The notes: a model not told the origin generated them from the sequence alone. A stretch of DNA of 12,682 bases from JBDNFP01 sp041689775 (GCA_041689775.1 JBDNFP010000126.1:1-12682), one strand, 5' to 3'. Positions 1 to 7,844 are shown, counted from the stretch's first letter. Program-made: numbers and translations.

Positions 1-97
1 CGATGTACTGAGACACAAACTTTTTACGAGCTAAATTTTCTACGATTGGCACTCTTTTTAGAACTTTCGTAATTTCGTCGATGAGGCTCTGCTTCAT
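1..97 (-). CDS. Probable transposase, N-terminal fragment (runs off left edge)
   Basis: A minus-strand frame opens with ATG at 97-95 and stays open to the window edge, giving 32 residues that begin MKQSLIDEITKVLKRVP and continue with a basic segment containing NLARKKFVSQYI. Short stretches of this form (a helix, then an 'ARKKF(V/I)' segment) start several DDE transposases of Bacteroidota insertion sequences, and that resemblance is from memory only. The catalytic residues lie outside the window. It is divergent from the M28 peptidase at 222. It could instead be another small DNA-binding protein. I am fairly sure it is coding and only moderately sure it is a transposase. Confidence 0.5.
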   Translation of the reverse strand, partial: MKQSLIDEITKVLKRVPIVENLARKKFVSQYI

Positions 98-169
98 GGG
101 AAAAAAGGAGATTTGTTGTTGAGGAACTACAAAAATCCGAATTTCCCATTTAATCCTTTCATTTTAGTA

Positions 170-182
170 GGGTACAGTACCC
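170..182. repeat. Short palindrome GGGTAC-A-GTACCC
   Basis: There is a perfect 6-bp inverted repeat around a single A, midway between the minus-strand transposase-like start (97) and the M28 peptidase start (222). No T-run follows on either strand, so it is not an intrinsic terminator. It could be an operator, the end of the IS carrying the leftward ORF, or a target-site remnant. The sequence alone does not decide. Confidence 0.4.
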
Positions 183-221
183 AATTAGTTATTCCTAATC
201 AACAATAATTTTCTTTTACCC

Positions 222-1733
222 ATGAAAAATACTGTTTTAGCCGCTATATGCTGCCTGATGATGGTTGTGCCAGCAATGGCTCAGAAAAAAAGTACCCTTC
301 CGGAGTTTGAATTACGGAAAAGCGAAGCCGAGTCACACATGAGGTTCCTGGCCTCTGATGAGCTGCTGGGGCGACGTACCGGAGAACAGGGAAATCTGGT
401 AGCAGCGCGCTACATTGCCGAGCAATTCCGGCGTTTGGGTGTGTCTACCGCAGCGGGCCAATCGTCCTACTTCCAAACTATTCCGTTTGATAAAATGGGA
501 GCTTTGCAGTCAGGGGTTATGTATGCCGGAAAGGATACTCTTCGGTCCGAGAAAGACTGGATTCTGATGGCGGGCGAAACCACAGACCTGACCGCTACCT
601 TGGTTTACGCCGGCTTTGGCCTTGAAGATACCTCCAAAGGTTGGGACGACTACAAAGGACTGGATGTAAAGGGCAAGATAGTACTAGTTCAAAGTGGGTC
701 ACCTGACGCCACCTCACCTGCTGAAATTATCAGCGTGTCTAATGAAAAGCGAAAACTTGCGGCTGAAAAAGGGGCCGTGGCCATAATAGAACTTTTTAAA
801 GCTCCTATGCCCTGGAATTTTGTAGGACGCTATTTTTCGGGCGAACGAATTGGCTTATCCAATGGAGCAACAGCACTACCCCATGTATGGGTGAACGGTC
901 AAGAACCTCGTTTAACCAAAACTCTACGTGCTGCTACCACGATTCGCCTGAATACTCAGGGGCGTAGTATACGTATAGTGAACGGATATAATGTGGTGGG
1001 GTACATCGAAGGAACAGATGCGAAACTTAAAGATGAGTACGTACTACTCACGGCTCATTATGACCACATTGGGGTTGGGAAGCAAGGCGGACAACCCTAC
1101 ACGGCCGAGGATAGCATATTCAATGGTGCCCGTGATAACGCCTTTGGAACAGTAGCGTTACTCTCTGCGGCGGAAGCTTTGGCTAAAACGCCCCCCAAAA
1201 GATCAGTTTTGATTGTAGCTTTGACGGGCGAAGAAGTCGGTTTACTAGGTAGTAAGTACTACGCGAGTCATCCGATTTTACCTTTGGAGCGTTGTATTTT
1301 CAACTTCAATTCGGATGGTGCAGGCTATACCAATACCGGAATTGTAGGGGTAATTGGATTGGATCGCACGGGTGCCCGGGCCGAAATTGAAACGGCTAGT
1401 AAAGCCTTTGGGCTGGGAGTATTTGCCGATCCGGCCCCGGAGCAAGGATTATTTGACCGGTCGGATAACGTAAGCTTTGCGGCGAAGGGTATTCCCGCAC
1501 CTACATTTTCTCCGGGCTTCAGTAAGTTTGATGAGGAGCTAATGAAAAACTACCACCAGGTATCTGATAACCCGGAGACTATTGATTTTGACTATCTGCT
1601 CAAATTTTGTCAGGCCTACACCTACGGTGCCCGACTGATTGCTGATCGTGCCCAGGCCCCCCAGTGGATTCAGGGCGATAAATACGAGCAGGTGGGGAAG
1701 AAGCTATACGATAAAGCCACGAACGATAAATAA
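222..1733 (+). CDS. Secreted M28-family zinc peptidase with PA domain
   Basis: This 503-residue exported metallopeptidase probably trims peptides outside the cytoplasm as an aminopeptidase; the exact specificity is unknown. Residues 1-20 form a signal peptide (hydrophobic core, then AMA before Q21). A protease-associated-like segment lies at about 120-225. The M28 catalytic set is complete: H279 in TAHYDH with D281, bridging D305 in GARDN, general base E337 and zinc ligand E338 in TGEEVG, D365 in NSDG, and H445 in NYHQ. Length and motif order fit the bacterial PA-M28 family. The start is the only one that yields a signal peptide. The gene is monocistronic, followed by a terminator at 1775-1810. 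No clear promoter element is visible upstream. No lesions were seen. Confidence 0.93.
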   Translation: MKNTVLAAICCLMMVVPAMAQKKSTLPEFELRKSEAESHMRFLASDELLGRRTGEQGNLVAARYIAEQFRRLGVSTAAGQSSYFQTIPFDKMGALQSGVMYAGKDTLRSEKDWILMAGETTDLTATLVYAGFGLEDTSKGWDDYKGLDVKGKIVLVQSGSPDATSPAEIISVSNEKRKLAAEKGAVAIIELFKAPMPWNFVGRYFSGERIGLSNGATALPHVWVNGQEPRLTKTLRAATTIRLNTQGRSIRIVNGYNVVGYIEGTDAKLKDEYVLLTAHYDHIGVGKQGGQPYTAEDSIFNGARDNAFGTVALLSAAEALAKTPPKRSVLIVALTGEEVGLLGSKYYASHPILPLERCIFNFNSDGAGYTNTGIVGVIGLDRTGARAEIETASKAFGLGVFADPAPEQGLFDRSDNVSFAAKGIPAPTFSPGFSKFDEELMKNYHQVSDNPETIDFDYLLKFCQAYTYGARLIADRAQAPQWIQGDKYEQVGKKLYDKATNDK

Positions 1734-1774
1734 AAGTCGTAGATAAATACGCACTCTTTGTACTTACTTGATTG

Positions 1775-1810
1775 AAAAGGTGTAGACTTAGTTCTACGCC
1801 TTTTTCTCTT
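1775..1810 (+). terminator. Intrinsic terminator after M28 peptidase
   Basis: A stem AGGTGTAGA (1778-1786) pairs with TCTACGCCT (1793-1801) with one G-T wobble around a 6-nt loop. Flanking A's at 1775-1777 extend it by pairing with T's. A T-rich tail (TTTTTCTCTTTT) follows directly. It lies 41 bases after the peptidase stop. Confidence 0.8.
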
Positions 1811-2062
1811 TTATAGCCCGTTATAATTTATTTTGACTTGATATAAAAACCTCACAAACGAGTTTTCATACTAGATTCAATAAACAACTATCAGTATATC
1901 AAATAGTTATTTATTATTGGGTTTAGGTTTGGATTATGACGCAAGCACGATATTTTATTTAGTAAGGAAACACTTAAAAACTAGAATTACTAAACCAACG
2001 GATGAAGATGAGTGAGGCCTGCACCCCTTTTCTTTACATGTCAAATCTAAATCTATATCAAA
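1811..2062. other. AT-rich gap, no gene seen
   Basis: Together with the bases just before it, this is over 300 bases between the peptidase stop and the start of the decayed coiled-coil gene. No plausible frame or RNA gene is visible. One exact match to the Bacteroidota -7 element, TAGGTTTG, is at 1924-1931, but I find no TTG at a suitable distance upstream. It is at best a weak relic promoter for the pseudogene at 2063. Confidence 0.3.
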
Positions 2063-2989
2063 ATGCAAAAGGAAGAACAGAAAAAGTCAAAGTATAGCGT
2101 GAGCAGCAGTAGTGATCCTGGCGATTGTTTCAGCGATGTTGGGTTTTTTTGTGTTCAGCAACGCGCTGAATTAATAAATCAGGAAGCGGTAGTAATGGAA
2201 AAGGCCCGTGAGTTGAGCTAGTATTAAATTAGATTCCTTATCGACGGCTCTTAATTTGAAGATTGGAGAAGTTGAAAGTCTGGGTGGAAATTAGCCAAGC
2301 TGACAAAAATAAAAGTTCAGCTGGAAGCTGATAAGGTAGTTTTGAGTAAAAGTAAGAAGGGTTGATACAGGTAAGTACCTGGCGAAGATTAAACAATACG
2401 AAACGTACCTAGCTGAGAAGGACACAGAAATAGCTCAGTTGCGAGGGGAGAATCAAATGCTTGCGGCAAATAATGATTCATTAAATATTCCGGTAGGTGG
2501 CCTCGGTAATGAACGGCAAATGCTGGTTCTGCGGCAAACAGAGCTAAGCGATTCGGTGATGACTTTTACGGTGCAGAATAAAGAATTATCCGCGAAGGTC
2601 AACCGGGCGGTGGCCTTGAAGGCACAAAACTTTAAAGTGCTGGCCGTTCCGTCGCGTGGTAAAATAAAAGATGACGATGCTTACAAAGCAAAGCGGATAG
2701 ATCAAACTTTGATCTGCCAGAGAACCCATTAACCCGTTAGGAAACAAAAGATATTTACGTACGGGTACTTGACCCCGAAGGAGCAGTATTGTCCGACGAT
2801 GCCACCGGTTCAGGAGAGTTTCTGGTCAATGGTCAGGACGCCAAATTCACTACCCGCGAGTCTATAGCCTATATGAACAGCAATCAGAAAGTAGAAATGC
2901 TCTACGATAACTCGACCCAGTTTCGGCCCGGCAAATATAACGTAGAGCTATACGCAGAAGGGTGCCAAATTGGCGGAGGAAATTTGTAA
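2063..2989 (+). pseudogene. Decayed coiled-coil membrane protein gene, many frameshifts
   Basis: Read in two alternating frames, this region gives one continuous protein of about 300 residues. It starts MQKEEQKKSKY, then has a membrane segment (AVVILAIVSAMLGFFVFSN, second frame, 2109-2162). A long heptad-rich coiled coil follows (KLDSLSTALNLKIGEVESLGG, then KIKVQLEADKVVLSKSKK, TGKYLAKIKQYE and AEKDTEIAQLRGENQML). A globular C-terminus contains DIYVRVLDPEGAVLSDDATG and ends QIGGGNL. Frame changes occur near 2100, 2163, 2222, 2292, 2360 and 2705. In-frame stops are TAG at 2219, 2292 and 2738. Similar intact proteins of unknown function exist in Cytophagales, from memory. The pieces at 2439-2732 and 2789-2989 are fragments of this one gene, not separate genes. 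The lesions are too many and too local to be sequencing noise, since neighbours are intact. Confidence 0.85.
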
Positions 2990-3019
2990 TACGATAAATG
3001 AGAGGTTGATAATGTGGAT

Positions 3020-3057
3020 ATGGGTAGGTTCTTTAAGAGTCTACCCATTTTGTTTTT
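3020..3057 (+). terminator. Terminator after the coiled-coil pseudogene
   Basis: ATGGGTAG (3020-3027) pairs perfectly with CTACCCAT (3041-3048) around a 13-nt loop, followed by TTTGTTTTT. It sits 31 bases after the pseudogene stop. It also argues against starting the next gene at the upstream in-frame ATG (3014), which would place the hairpin inside the coding region. Confidence 0.7.
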
Positions 3058-3121
3058 GGGCTATTTTATACATCTTGCATACAGGAACATTACACTTCAT
3101 TCGTTTTTAACGATTACCACT

Positions 3122-4288
3122 ATGCAATCAAGGTATTTTAAAGAAGAGCATGCTCTTTTTCGTCAAAGCGTCCGCCAATTCATTACCCGAGAGGTCGTTC
3201 CTCAGACCGAAAAGTGGGAAACGGAGCGGCGGATTCCTACGGCGATATTTCGGCGAATGGGTGATGTGGGCTTTCTTGGACTCATGTACCCCGAAACCTA
3301 CGGTGGCACGGAGGCTGACTTTTGGTTTTCGGTGGTATTTCTGGAAGAGCTGGCGCGCTGTGGGATGGGAGGCTTTGCTACGGCGGTAAGTGTACATCAG
3401 TTCATGGCGATTAACCATTTGTACAAAGCGGGAAGCGAAGAGTTAAAAAGGAAGTACCTCGTACCGGCTATTGCCGGGAAAAAAGTAGCGGCCTTGGGTA
3501 TTTCTGAGCCGAATACTGGTTCAGACGTTTCGGCAATCCGAACCACGGCGGTGCGCTCAGGTGATTATTATCTGGTGAATGGTACCAAGACATTTATTAG
3601 CAATGGTACCTACGGCGATTTTATTACGCTCGCGGTAAAGACTTCCCCAGATGAAGGAATAAACGGTATTAGTTTACTGCTGGTAGAACTGGATGCTCCC
3701 GGAATCACACGAACTAAACTGAATAAAATGGGCTGGCATAGTTCAGATACCGCCGAGATAAGCTTCGACGGGGTGAGTGTTCCGGTTAGTAACCTCATTG
3801 GTACGGAAGGGAGTGGATTTTACTACCTCATGGAGAGTCTCCAATTAGAACGGTTAGTGGCGGGTATCATGGCGGTGTCAGGAGCCGGGGTAGTTTTGGA
3901 GTGGACCCTACAGTATTTGCAGGAACGGGAGGCCTTTGGACGGAAAATAGCAAAGTTTCAGGCAATACGGCATACCATTGCTGATGTAGCTACTGAGGTA
4001 GAAGTCGCGCGGGAGTTTGTACACAGTACCTGCTGGAAGTTTTCGGAGGGCCAAAACGTAGTCAAGGAATGTTCCATGGCCAAGCTTTTTACTTCCGAAA
4101 TGCAGAAACGGGTAGTTGATACTTGCCTGCAATTTTTTGGTGGGTACGGCTACATGGAAGACTTCCCCATCAGTAGAGCCTACCGGGATGCTCGGGTAGG
4201 GACAATTGCCGGAGGTACTTCCGAAATAATGCGGGAGATTATCTCAAAAATCGTAGTGGATGCCGTTGACTATAAAAAAGTATATTGA
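3122..4288 (+). CDS. Acyl-CoA dehydrogenase, long-chain/isovaleryl-type active site
   Basis: This 388-residue flavoenzyme oxidises an acyl-CoA thioester to the 2,3-enoyl-CoA and passes electrons to an electron-transfer flavoprotein (fatty acid or branched-chain amino acid catabolism, cytoplasmic). I start it at ATG 3122 (MQSRYFKEEH), which matches the usual length and N-terminus; the ATG at 3014 is in frame but precedes a terminator. Visible family motifs are LGISEPNTGSDVSA (about 125-138), the FAD/substrate strand WHSSDTAEISFDGV, REAFGRKIAKFQAI (about 270), and FGGYGYMEDFPISRAYRDAR near the C-terminus. The MCAD-type C-terminal catalytic Glu (YEGT) is absent: the site reads IAGGTSEI. E260 (VVLEWTLQYL) lies where the long-chain and isovaleryl enzymes carry their base. 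Substrate is not predictable. The stop lies 2 bp from the convergent ppk2 stop. Confidence 0.92.
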   Translation: MQSRYFKEEHALFRQSVRQFITREVVPQTEKWETERRIPTAIFRRMGDVGFLGLMYPETYGGTEADFWFSVVFLEELARCGMGGFATAVSVHQFMAINHLYKAGSEELKRKYLVPAIAGKKVAALGISEPNTGSDVSAIRTTAVRSGDYYLVNGTKTFISNGTYGDFITLAVKTSPDEGINGISLLLVELDAPGITRTKLNKMGWHSSDTAEISFDGVSVPVSNLIGTEGSGFYYLMESLQLERLVAGIMAVSGAGVVLEWTLQYLQEREAFGRKIAKFQAIRHTIADVATEVEVAREFVHSTCWKFSEGQNVVKECSMAKLFTSEMQKRVVDTCLQFFGGYGYMEDFPISRAYRDARVGTIAGGTSEIMREIISKIVVDAVDYKKVY

Positions 4289-4290
4289 GG

Positions 4291-5181
4291 CTAATCGTTA
4301 TTCTGCGACCGGATGATGTCAATAAAATGATGTAGTTCTTCACTGCGGGCTTCGCTTACTTCGGGGTATTGTAGATCCATTTTGCGCAGTTCTTCGGCGA
4401 TGATTTTACCAACAATCAACCGCATATTTTTCTTGTCATCGGCCGGCACTACAAACCAGGGCGCCTTTTTAGTGGCGGTTGCATTGATACATTCCTCGTA
4501 GGCTTGCATATATTCCTTCCAGTGCTCTCTTTCTTTAACATCGCCTTCCTCAAACTTCCAGTTTTTGGAGGGGTCTTCGATACGCTCTATCAGACGGTCA
4601 GCCTGTTCTTTTTTGGAGACGTTCAGAAAAAACTTGATTACCCGTATACCGTTGCGGTATAAGTACTTCTCCTGGCTTCTGATATCCTTGTAGCGTTGCT
4701 TCCAGACCTTATCCGGGTTACTGGTAATTTCTTCCGGTATCCGCTGCACAGTGGTTAGTATTTCGGGATGTACTTTTACTACCAATACTTCTTCGTAATA
4801 GCTGCGGTTGAATAGGGTAATGGTACCCCGCTGAGGTGTTAATATGTTAGTGCGCCACAGAAAATCGTGACTGAGCTCATTTTCCGAAGGACGTTTGAAC
4901 GAATGTATTTTTACCCCGACCGGGTTGACTCCCATCAAGACATGCTTAATCGTGCCATCTTTTCCGGCCGCATCCATGGCCTGAAATATGACCAGCAGTC
5001 CGTACCTATTGTGGGCGTACATCATACTTTGCAACTCGTCCAGATCATGGGCTGATTCTTCTAGTATTTGCACATATTCCTCTTTTGTATCGTAAATGTC
5101 CGGAATCTTGCGGTCGGCTTTTTTGATAGAAAAAGGCTTTGTGCCATTGTACCGAAAATTATCAGAGTGGAAGTGTGCCAT
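4291..5181 (-). CDS. ppk2: Class III polyphosphate kinase 2 (polyphosphate:nucleotide phosphotransferase)
   Basis: This 296-residue cytoplasmic kinase transfers phosphate between polyphosphate and nucleotides; class III members can phosphorylate both AMP and ADP. Walker A is at about residues 67-77 (QAMDAAGKDGT, K74). The family signature follows (IKHVLMGVNPVGVKIHSFKRP, HDFLWR). A Walker B-like strand is at 125-131 (NRSYYEE), and the lid region includes RLIERIEDPSKNWKF. GKDGT followed by GVNPVGV is typical of class III. Length is normal and the start is the only reasonable one. It lies 77 bases downstream of rdgB on the same strand, so the two may be co-transcribed. It converges on the acyl-CoA dehydrogenase with no room for a terminator between the stops. 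Class assignment is by recalled motif, not by tree. Confidence 0.9.
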   Translation of the reverse strand: MAHFHSDNFRYNGTKPFSIKKADRKIPDIYDTKEEYVQILEESAHDLDELQSMMYAHNRYGLLVIFQAMDAAGKDGTIKHVLMGVNPVGVKIHSFKRPSENELSHDFLWRTNILTPQRGTITLFNRSYYEEVLVVKVHPEILTTVQRIPEEITSNPDKVWKQRYKDIRSQEKYLYRNGIRVIKFFLNVSKKEQADRLIERIEDPSKNWKFEEGDVKEREHWKEYMQAYEECINATATKKAPWFVVPADDKKNMRLIVGKIIAEELRKMDLQYPEVSEARSEELHHFIDIIRSQNND

Positions 5182-5258
5182 GGAATAGGAGGTATCAGGT
5201 ATGAAAGTACTCTAAGTTGAACATAAAAAACCAAATTGGCAAGTTTGGATAGCGAAGG

Positions 5259-5843
5259 TTAGTGCTTCCGTAAAAATGATACCAATTTTGCGAATGCTCT
5301 GGCCCGGTGGCTAAGTTGACTTTTTTCTTCCATACTCATTTCGGCAAAAGTCCGTTCGTGGCCTTCGGGCCTGAAAACCGGATCATACCCGAAACCCTGC
5401 GTACCCCGTTTTTTGGCAATTATTTCACCTTCAATATTTCCTTCAAACTGATAGTAGGCTCCGTCGATTACGAGCGTGATAACGGTCAGAAAGCGGGCTT
5501 TGGTAGGTAGAGCAACTCCGGTTGTCGCGAGTCGCTCCCACAGGTGCTGCATGTTATCGTCGGCGTTACGCTGAGGTCCGGCGTAGTGGGCCGAGTCGAC
5601 TCCTGGTTCACCATTTAGGGCGTATACTTCCAGGCCAGTGTCATCCGCAAAGCAATCAGTTTGGTAGTTTGTCCAGATGTACTCGGCTTTTTGCCGGGAG
5701 TTACCGACAACAGTGGGCTGCGTTTCGGGAATAGCTTCTCTACACCCTATTTCGGATAGGGTAGCCAGTTGAAATTCCGATCCGAGGAGTGCTTGTATTT
5801 CGGCGAGTTTGTGCTCGTTGTTGGTGGCAAAACAAAGTTCCAT
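5259..5843 (-). CDS. rdgB: XTP/dITP diphosphatase (RdgB/HAM1 family)
   Basis: This 194-residue house-cleaning pyrophosphatase hydrolyses ITP, dITP and XTP to monophosphates, keeping deaminated purines out of DNA and RNA. Family motifs are complete: ATNNEHKLAEI near the N-terminus (N9, K12), ADDTGLEV with D67/D68, GEPGVDSAHYAG (79-89), FGYDPVF (151-157), and SHRARA (178-183), which contacts the base. Length is standard. The first Met gives the conserved beta strand directly, so the start is secure. It may be co-transcribed with ppk2. The gap upstream holds the terminator of the FKBP genes, so rdgB probably has its own promoter, although none was recognised. Confidence 0.95.
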   Translation of the reverse strand: MELCFATNNEHKLAEIQALLGSEFQLATLSEIGCREAIPETQPTVVGNSRQKAEYIWTNYQTDCFADDTGLEVYALNGEPGVDSAHYAGPQRNADDNMQHLWERLATTGVALPTKARFLTVITLVIDGAYYQFEGNIEGEIIAKKRGTQGFGYDPVFRPEGHERTFAEMSMEEKSQLSHRARAFAKLVSFLRKH

Positions 5844-5918
5844 AGTTTCGTTTGATAGGTATACAATTACCAGTGTTCTTTATTTAGAGATTTGGTAGGA
5901 TATTTTTTGATAAGGTAT

Positions 5919-5952
5919 AAAAAAAATAGAGGCTACTCAATGAGCAGCCTCT
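5919..5952 (-). terminator. Intrinsic terminator of the FKBP gene pair
   Basis: On the minus strand AGAGGCT (5952-5946) pairs with AGCCTCT (5934-5928), with further partial pairing in the loop region, and is followed by T, A and eight T's (A's at 5919-5926 on the plus strand). It lies 20 bases past the stop of the second FKBP gene and isolates it from rdgB. Confidence 0.85.
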
Positions 5953-5971
5953 AAAACGATGATGAAGCGTA

Positions 5972-6862
5972 TTAGTTCTTCTTCGATACAATTTCTACCT
6001 CAAAATACAGAGGCGAGAAACCGGCGATACTTTTATTACCCTGATTACCGTATCCGAGAACGGAGGGGAAAAGTAGGTTTGCTTTCTCACCCGCACGCAA
6101 TTTCAATAGTCCTTCGGTAAAACCTTTCACCAGGCTAGTACTGTTTACGGTTACACTAATGGTACCGGAGTCAAAAATAGTGTTATCCATCCTTCGACCA
6201 GTATACTTTACGCTAAGTACACTGCCGTCCTTCACTTGTGCGGAATCAGGATAACTTACTTTTTTTCCGAATCGCAAGCTGCTCGCGGTTGTTTCGGTAA
6301 TTACAATGTTGTTATCGCGGACAAACGCATCCATCTGTTCAGTTTCGGTACTAATGGACGTTACCCGTATGTCAATTCTTACTGGGCTGTAAGCAGGAAA
6401 CAGCAGAGTACCAGCAGCACCCTGACTCAGGAAGGAGGGTAGGAAGAGCGTAGCAGAGTCACCTTCGGTCAAAATGGTGCCGAAAACAAGCTGCATGGCC
6501 TGGTCCGAAAGAAAAGGCAGCCGTGTCACACCAAAGATAGCGCTAACGGGTTTGTTGAGGCTTATCTCGCTGCTGTCAACGATTACACCATCCAGACGCC
6601 TCGCAATGTAGGTGGCCTTAACATGATCGCCAATGGCAACCCTTTGCTTACTGGTTCCGGTAGAAACTACCTGATAGTATAGTCCTTCGGTTGTGCGCTG
6701 TGCCGTAATACCCTTACTTAACAGATAGGCTCTTATCTCCTGGTCGTTTTGCTGCTTTTTTTCGCTAACGATTGCACTTGATTGATCCTCGCAGGAGGCC
6801 AAAAGGCCCACCAGCAAAACGCCTATCGCTACTATCCATCCGTATCTATTCACTACTTTCAT
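5972..6862 (-). CDS. FKBP-type prolyl isomerase lipoprotein, two domains (second of tandem pair)
   Basis: This 296-residue predicted lipoprotein is a peptidyl-prolyl cis-trans isomerase of the FKBP fold acting in the envelope. I start at ATG 6862 (MKVVNRYGW), 13 codons inside the longest frame, because it gives a clean lipoprotein signal with lipobox LLASC (C24) and sits four bases after the upstream gene's stop, preceded by AGGA. Domain 1 (about 60-170) is FKBP-like but lacks the FD and GYG motifs, so it is probably non-catalytic. Domain 2 (about 195-295) keeps VKYTG (Y220), FDS (F230, D231), GYG (Y271) and the final strand LYFEVEIV (F287), but the usual Trp of the GWEEG motif is Phe (KGFTEG, F248). 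It is in an operon with the next FKBP gene and may be a diverged paralogue. Gliding-type GldI lipoproteins belong to this fold; a gliding role is only possible. Confidence 0.88.
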   Translation of the reverse strand: MKVVNRYGWIVAIGVLLVGLLASCEDQSSAIVSEKKQQNDQEIRAYLLSKGITAQRTTEGLYYQVVSTGTSKQRVAIGDHVKATYIARRLDGVIVDSSEISLNKPVSAIFGVTRLPFLSDQAMQLVFGTILTEGDSATLFLPSFLSQGAAGTLLFPAYSPVRIDIRVTSISTETEQMDAFVRDNNIVITETTASSLRFGKKVSYPDSAQVKDGSVLSVKYTGRRMDNTIFDSGTISVTVNSTSLVKGFTEGLLKLRAGEKANLLFPSVLGYGNQGNKSIAGFSPLYFEVEIVSKKN

Positions 6863-6866
6863 TTTC

Positions 6867-7775
6867 CTATTGTGGAGTACCTGCGGGATTCGTTCCTGCA
6901 CTTGATTTTGAGAAATCTACTAATTCAACGTCAAACAGTAATACTGCATTGGCGGGGATAGGTCCGGAGCCTTCGGTTCCGTAGCCCAATCCCGATGGAA
7001 TAATAAGCGTACGCTTTTCTCCTTTTTTCATCATCATGATACCTTCTTCCCAACCCGGAATTACCATACCAACCCCTACCTGGAAGTCGATGGGCTTGCC
7101 GCCGGTTTGTGGGTTATCAATGGAGCTGTCGAATACCTTGCCGTCGAGAAGCTTTCCGGTGTAGTGTACTTTTACTACATCGCCTTGTCCCGGATTAGCG
7201 CCCGCCCCTAGTGTCAATACCACGTAGTGCAGTCCCGACTCGGTTTTCTGAACTTTGGCAGCCAGTTTATTGTCGGCAATGTACTTATCGATCACTTTTG
7301 CGTCCATTCCCTTCTGGGCGGTGCCTTCCTCAGCTTGTTTCTTCTGGAACTCTTCGGAAGTCTGAATATCGAGCACTTTTACTGTGAACGCAAGATCAGT
7401 TCCCTTTTTTACCATTGGAGGCATGGGTTGCATCATCTTGGTGAAAAGCGTGTCAGCATTTACGTAGAAAGTAGCACTGTCGCCTTTGGCAAGCATGGCA
7501 AGTCCTTCTTCAAAGCTACCCTTAAAAGGAGCCTGCTGAAGCACAAGTTTTACGGGCATATTCTCCTCGTAGGTATTACGTAGGAGGGAGTCTTCGCTGT
7601 TTTTGAGTACCAAATGGAAAGAAATAATATCACCTAGTTTGGCCTTACGAGCATCTTTGTTTTGTTCGTGGAACTGGTATTTGAGGCCATTTTCTGTTAC
7701 CTGCTTCCGGTATTGGTTGCAAGAGGCGGCCAGGATACATATACCCAGCACAAAACCGATTGTTTTAAGATTCAT
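6867..7775 (-). CDS. FKBP-type prolyl isomerase lipoprotein (first of tandem pair)
   Basis: This 302-residue predicted lipoprotein isomerase has lipobox LAASC (C19) after a short hydrophobic signal. Residues about 27-140 form an FKBP-like but degenerate N-terminal domain (KYQFHEQN, KLGDIISFHLVLKN, KGSFEEGLAML, LAFTVKVLDI), followed by a helical linker (about 140-180). The C-terminal FKBP domain (about 180-290) is canonical: VHYTG (Y205), VFDSS (F215, D216), VIPGWEEG (V238, I239, W242), LGYG (Y265) and LLFDVELVDF (F281). This protein therefore looks like the active enzyme of the pair. It is followed after 4 bases by the second FKBP gene. The order DHH phosphoesterase, then FKBP lipoprotein, resembles Bacteroidota loci carrying gldI, a gliding-motility lipoprotein of this family; that comparison is recalled, not tested. 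Confidence 0.92.
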   Translation of the reverse strand: MNLKTIGFVLGICILAASCNQYRKQVTENGLKYQFHEQNKDARKAKLGDIISFHLVLKNSEDSLLRNTYEENMPVKLVLQQAPFKGSFEEGLAMLAKGDSATFYVNADTLFTKMMQPMPPMVKKGTDLAFTVKVLDIQTSEEFQKKQAEEGTAQKGMDAKVIDKYIADNKLAAKVQKTESGLHYVVLTLGAGANPGQGDVVKVHYTGKLLDGKVFDSSIDNPQTGGKPIDFQVGVGMVIPGWEEGIMMMKKGEKRTLIIPSGLGYGTEGSGPIPANAVLLFDVELVDFSKSSAGTNPAGTPQ

Positions 7776-7844
7776 TGGTTCTTGTTTAAATAGAAATTAG
7801 AGTGATTCAAATGGGTTGTTAAAATTTGGTACTATTCACTAACG

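Noticed and set aside
3014..3121. A longer N-terminus for the acyl-CoA dehydrogenase with a hydrophobic lead (MDMGRFFKSLPILFLGYF)
   Set aside because: It spans the terminator hairpin at 3020-3057 and has no counterpart in the family; ATG 3122 gives the standard N-terminus.
6863..6901. Start of the second FKBP gene inside the end of the first (overlapping genes)
   Set aside because: The extra 13 residues would precede and spoil the lipoprotein signal; ATG 6862 gives a clean lipobox and normal operon spacing.
7227..7583. Open frame of 118 codons on the plus strand opposite the first FKBP gene
   Set aside because: It lies wholly antisense to a well-conserved gene and shows no recognisable motifs.
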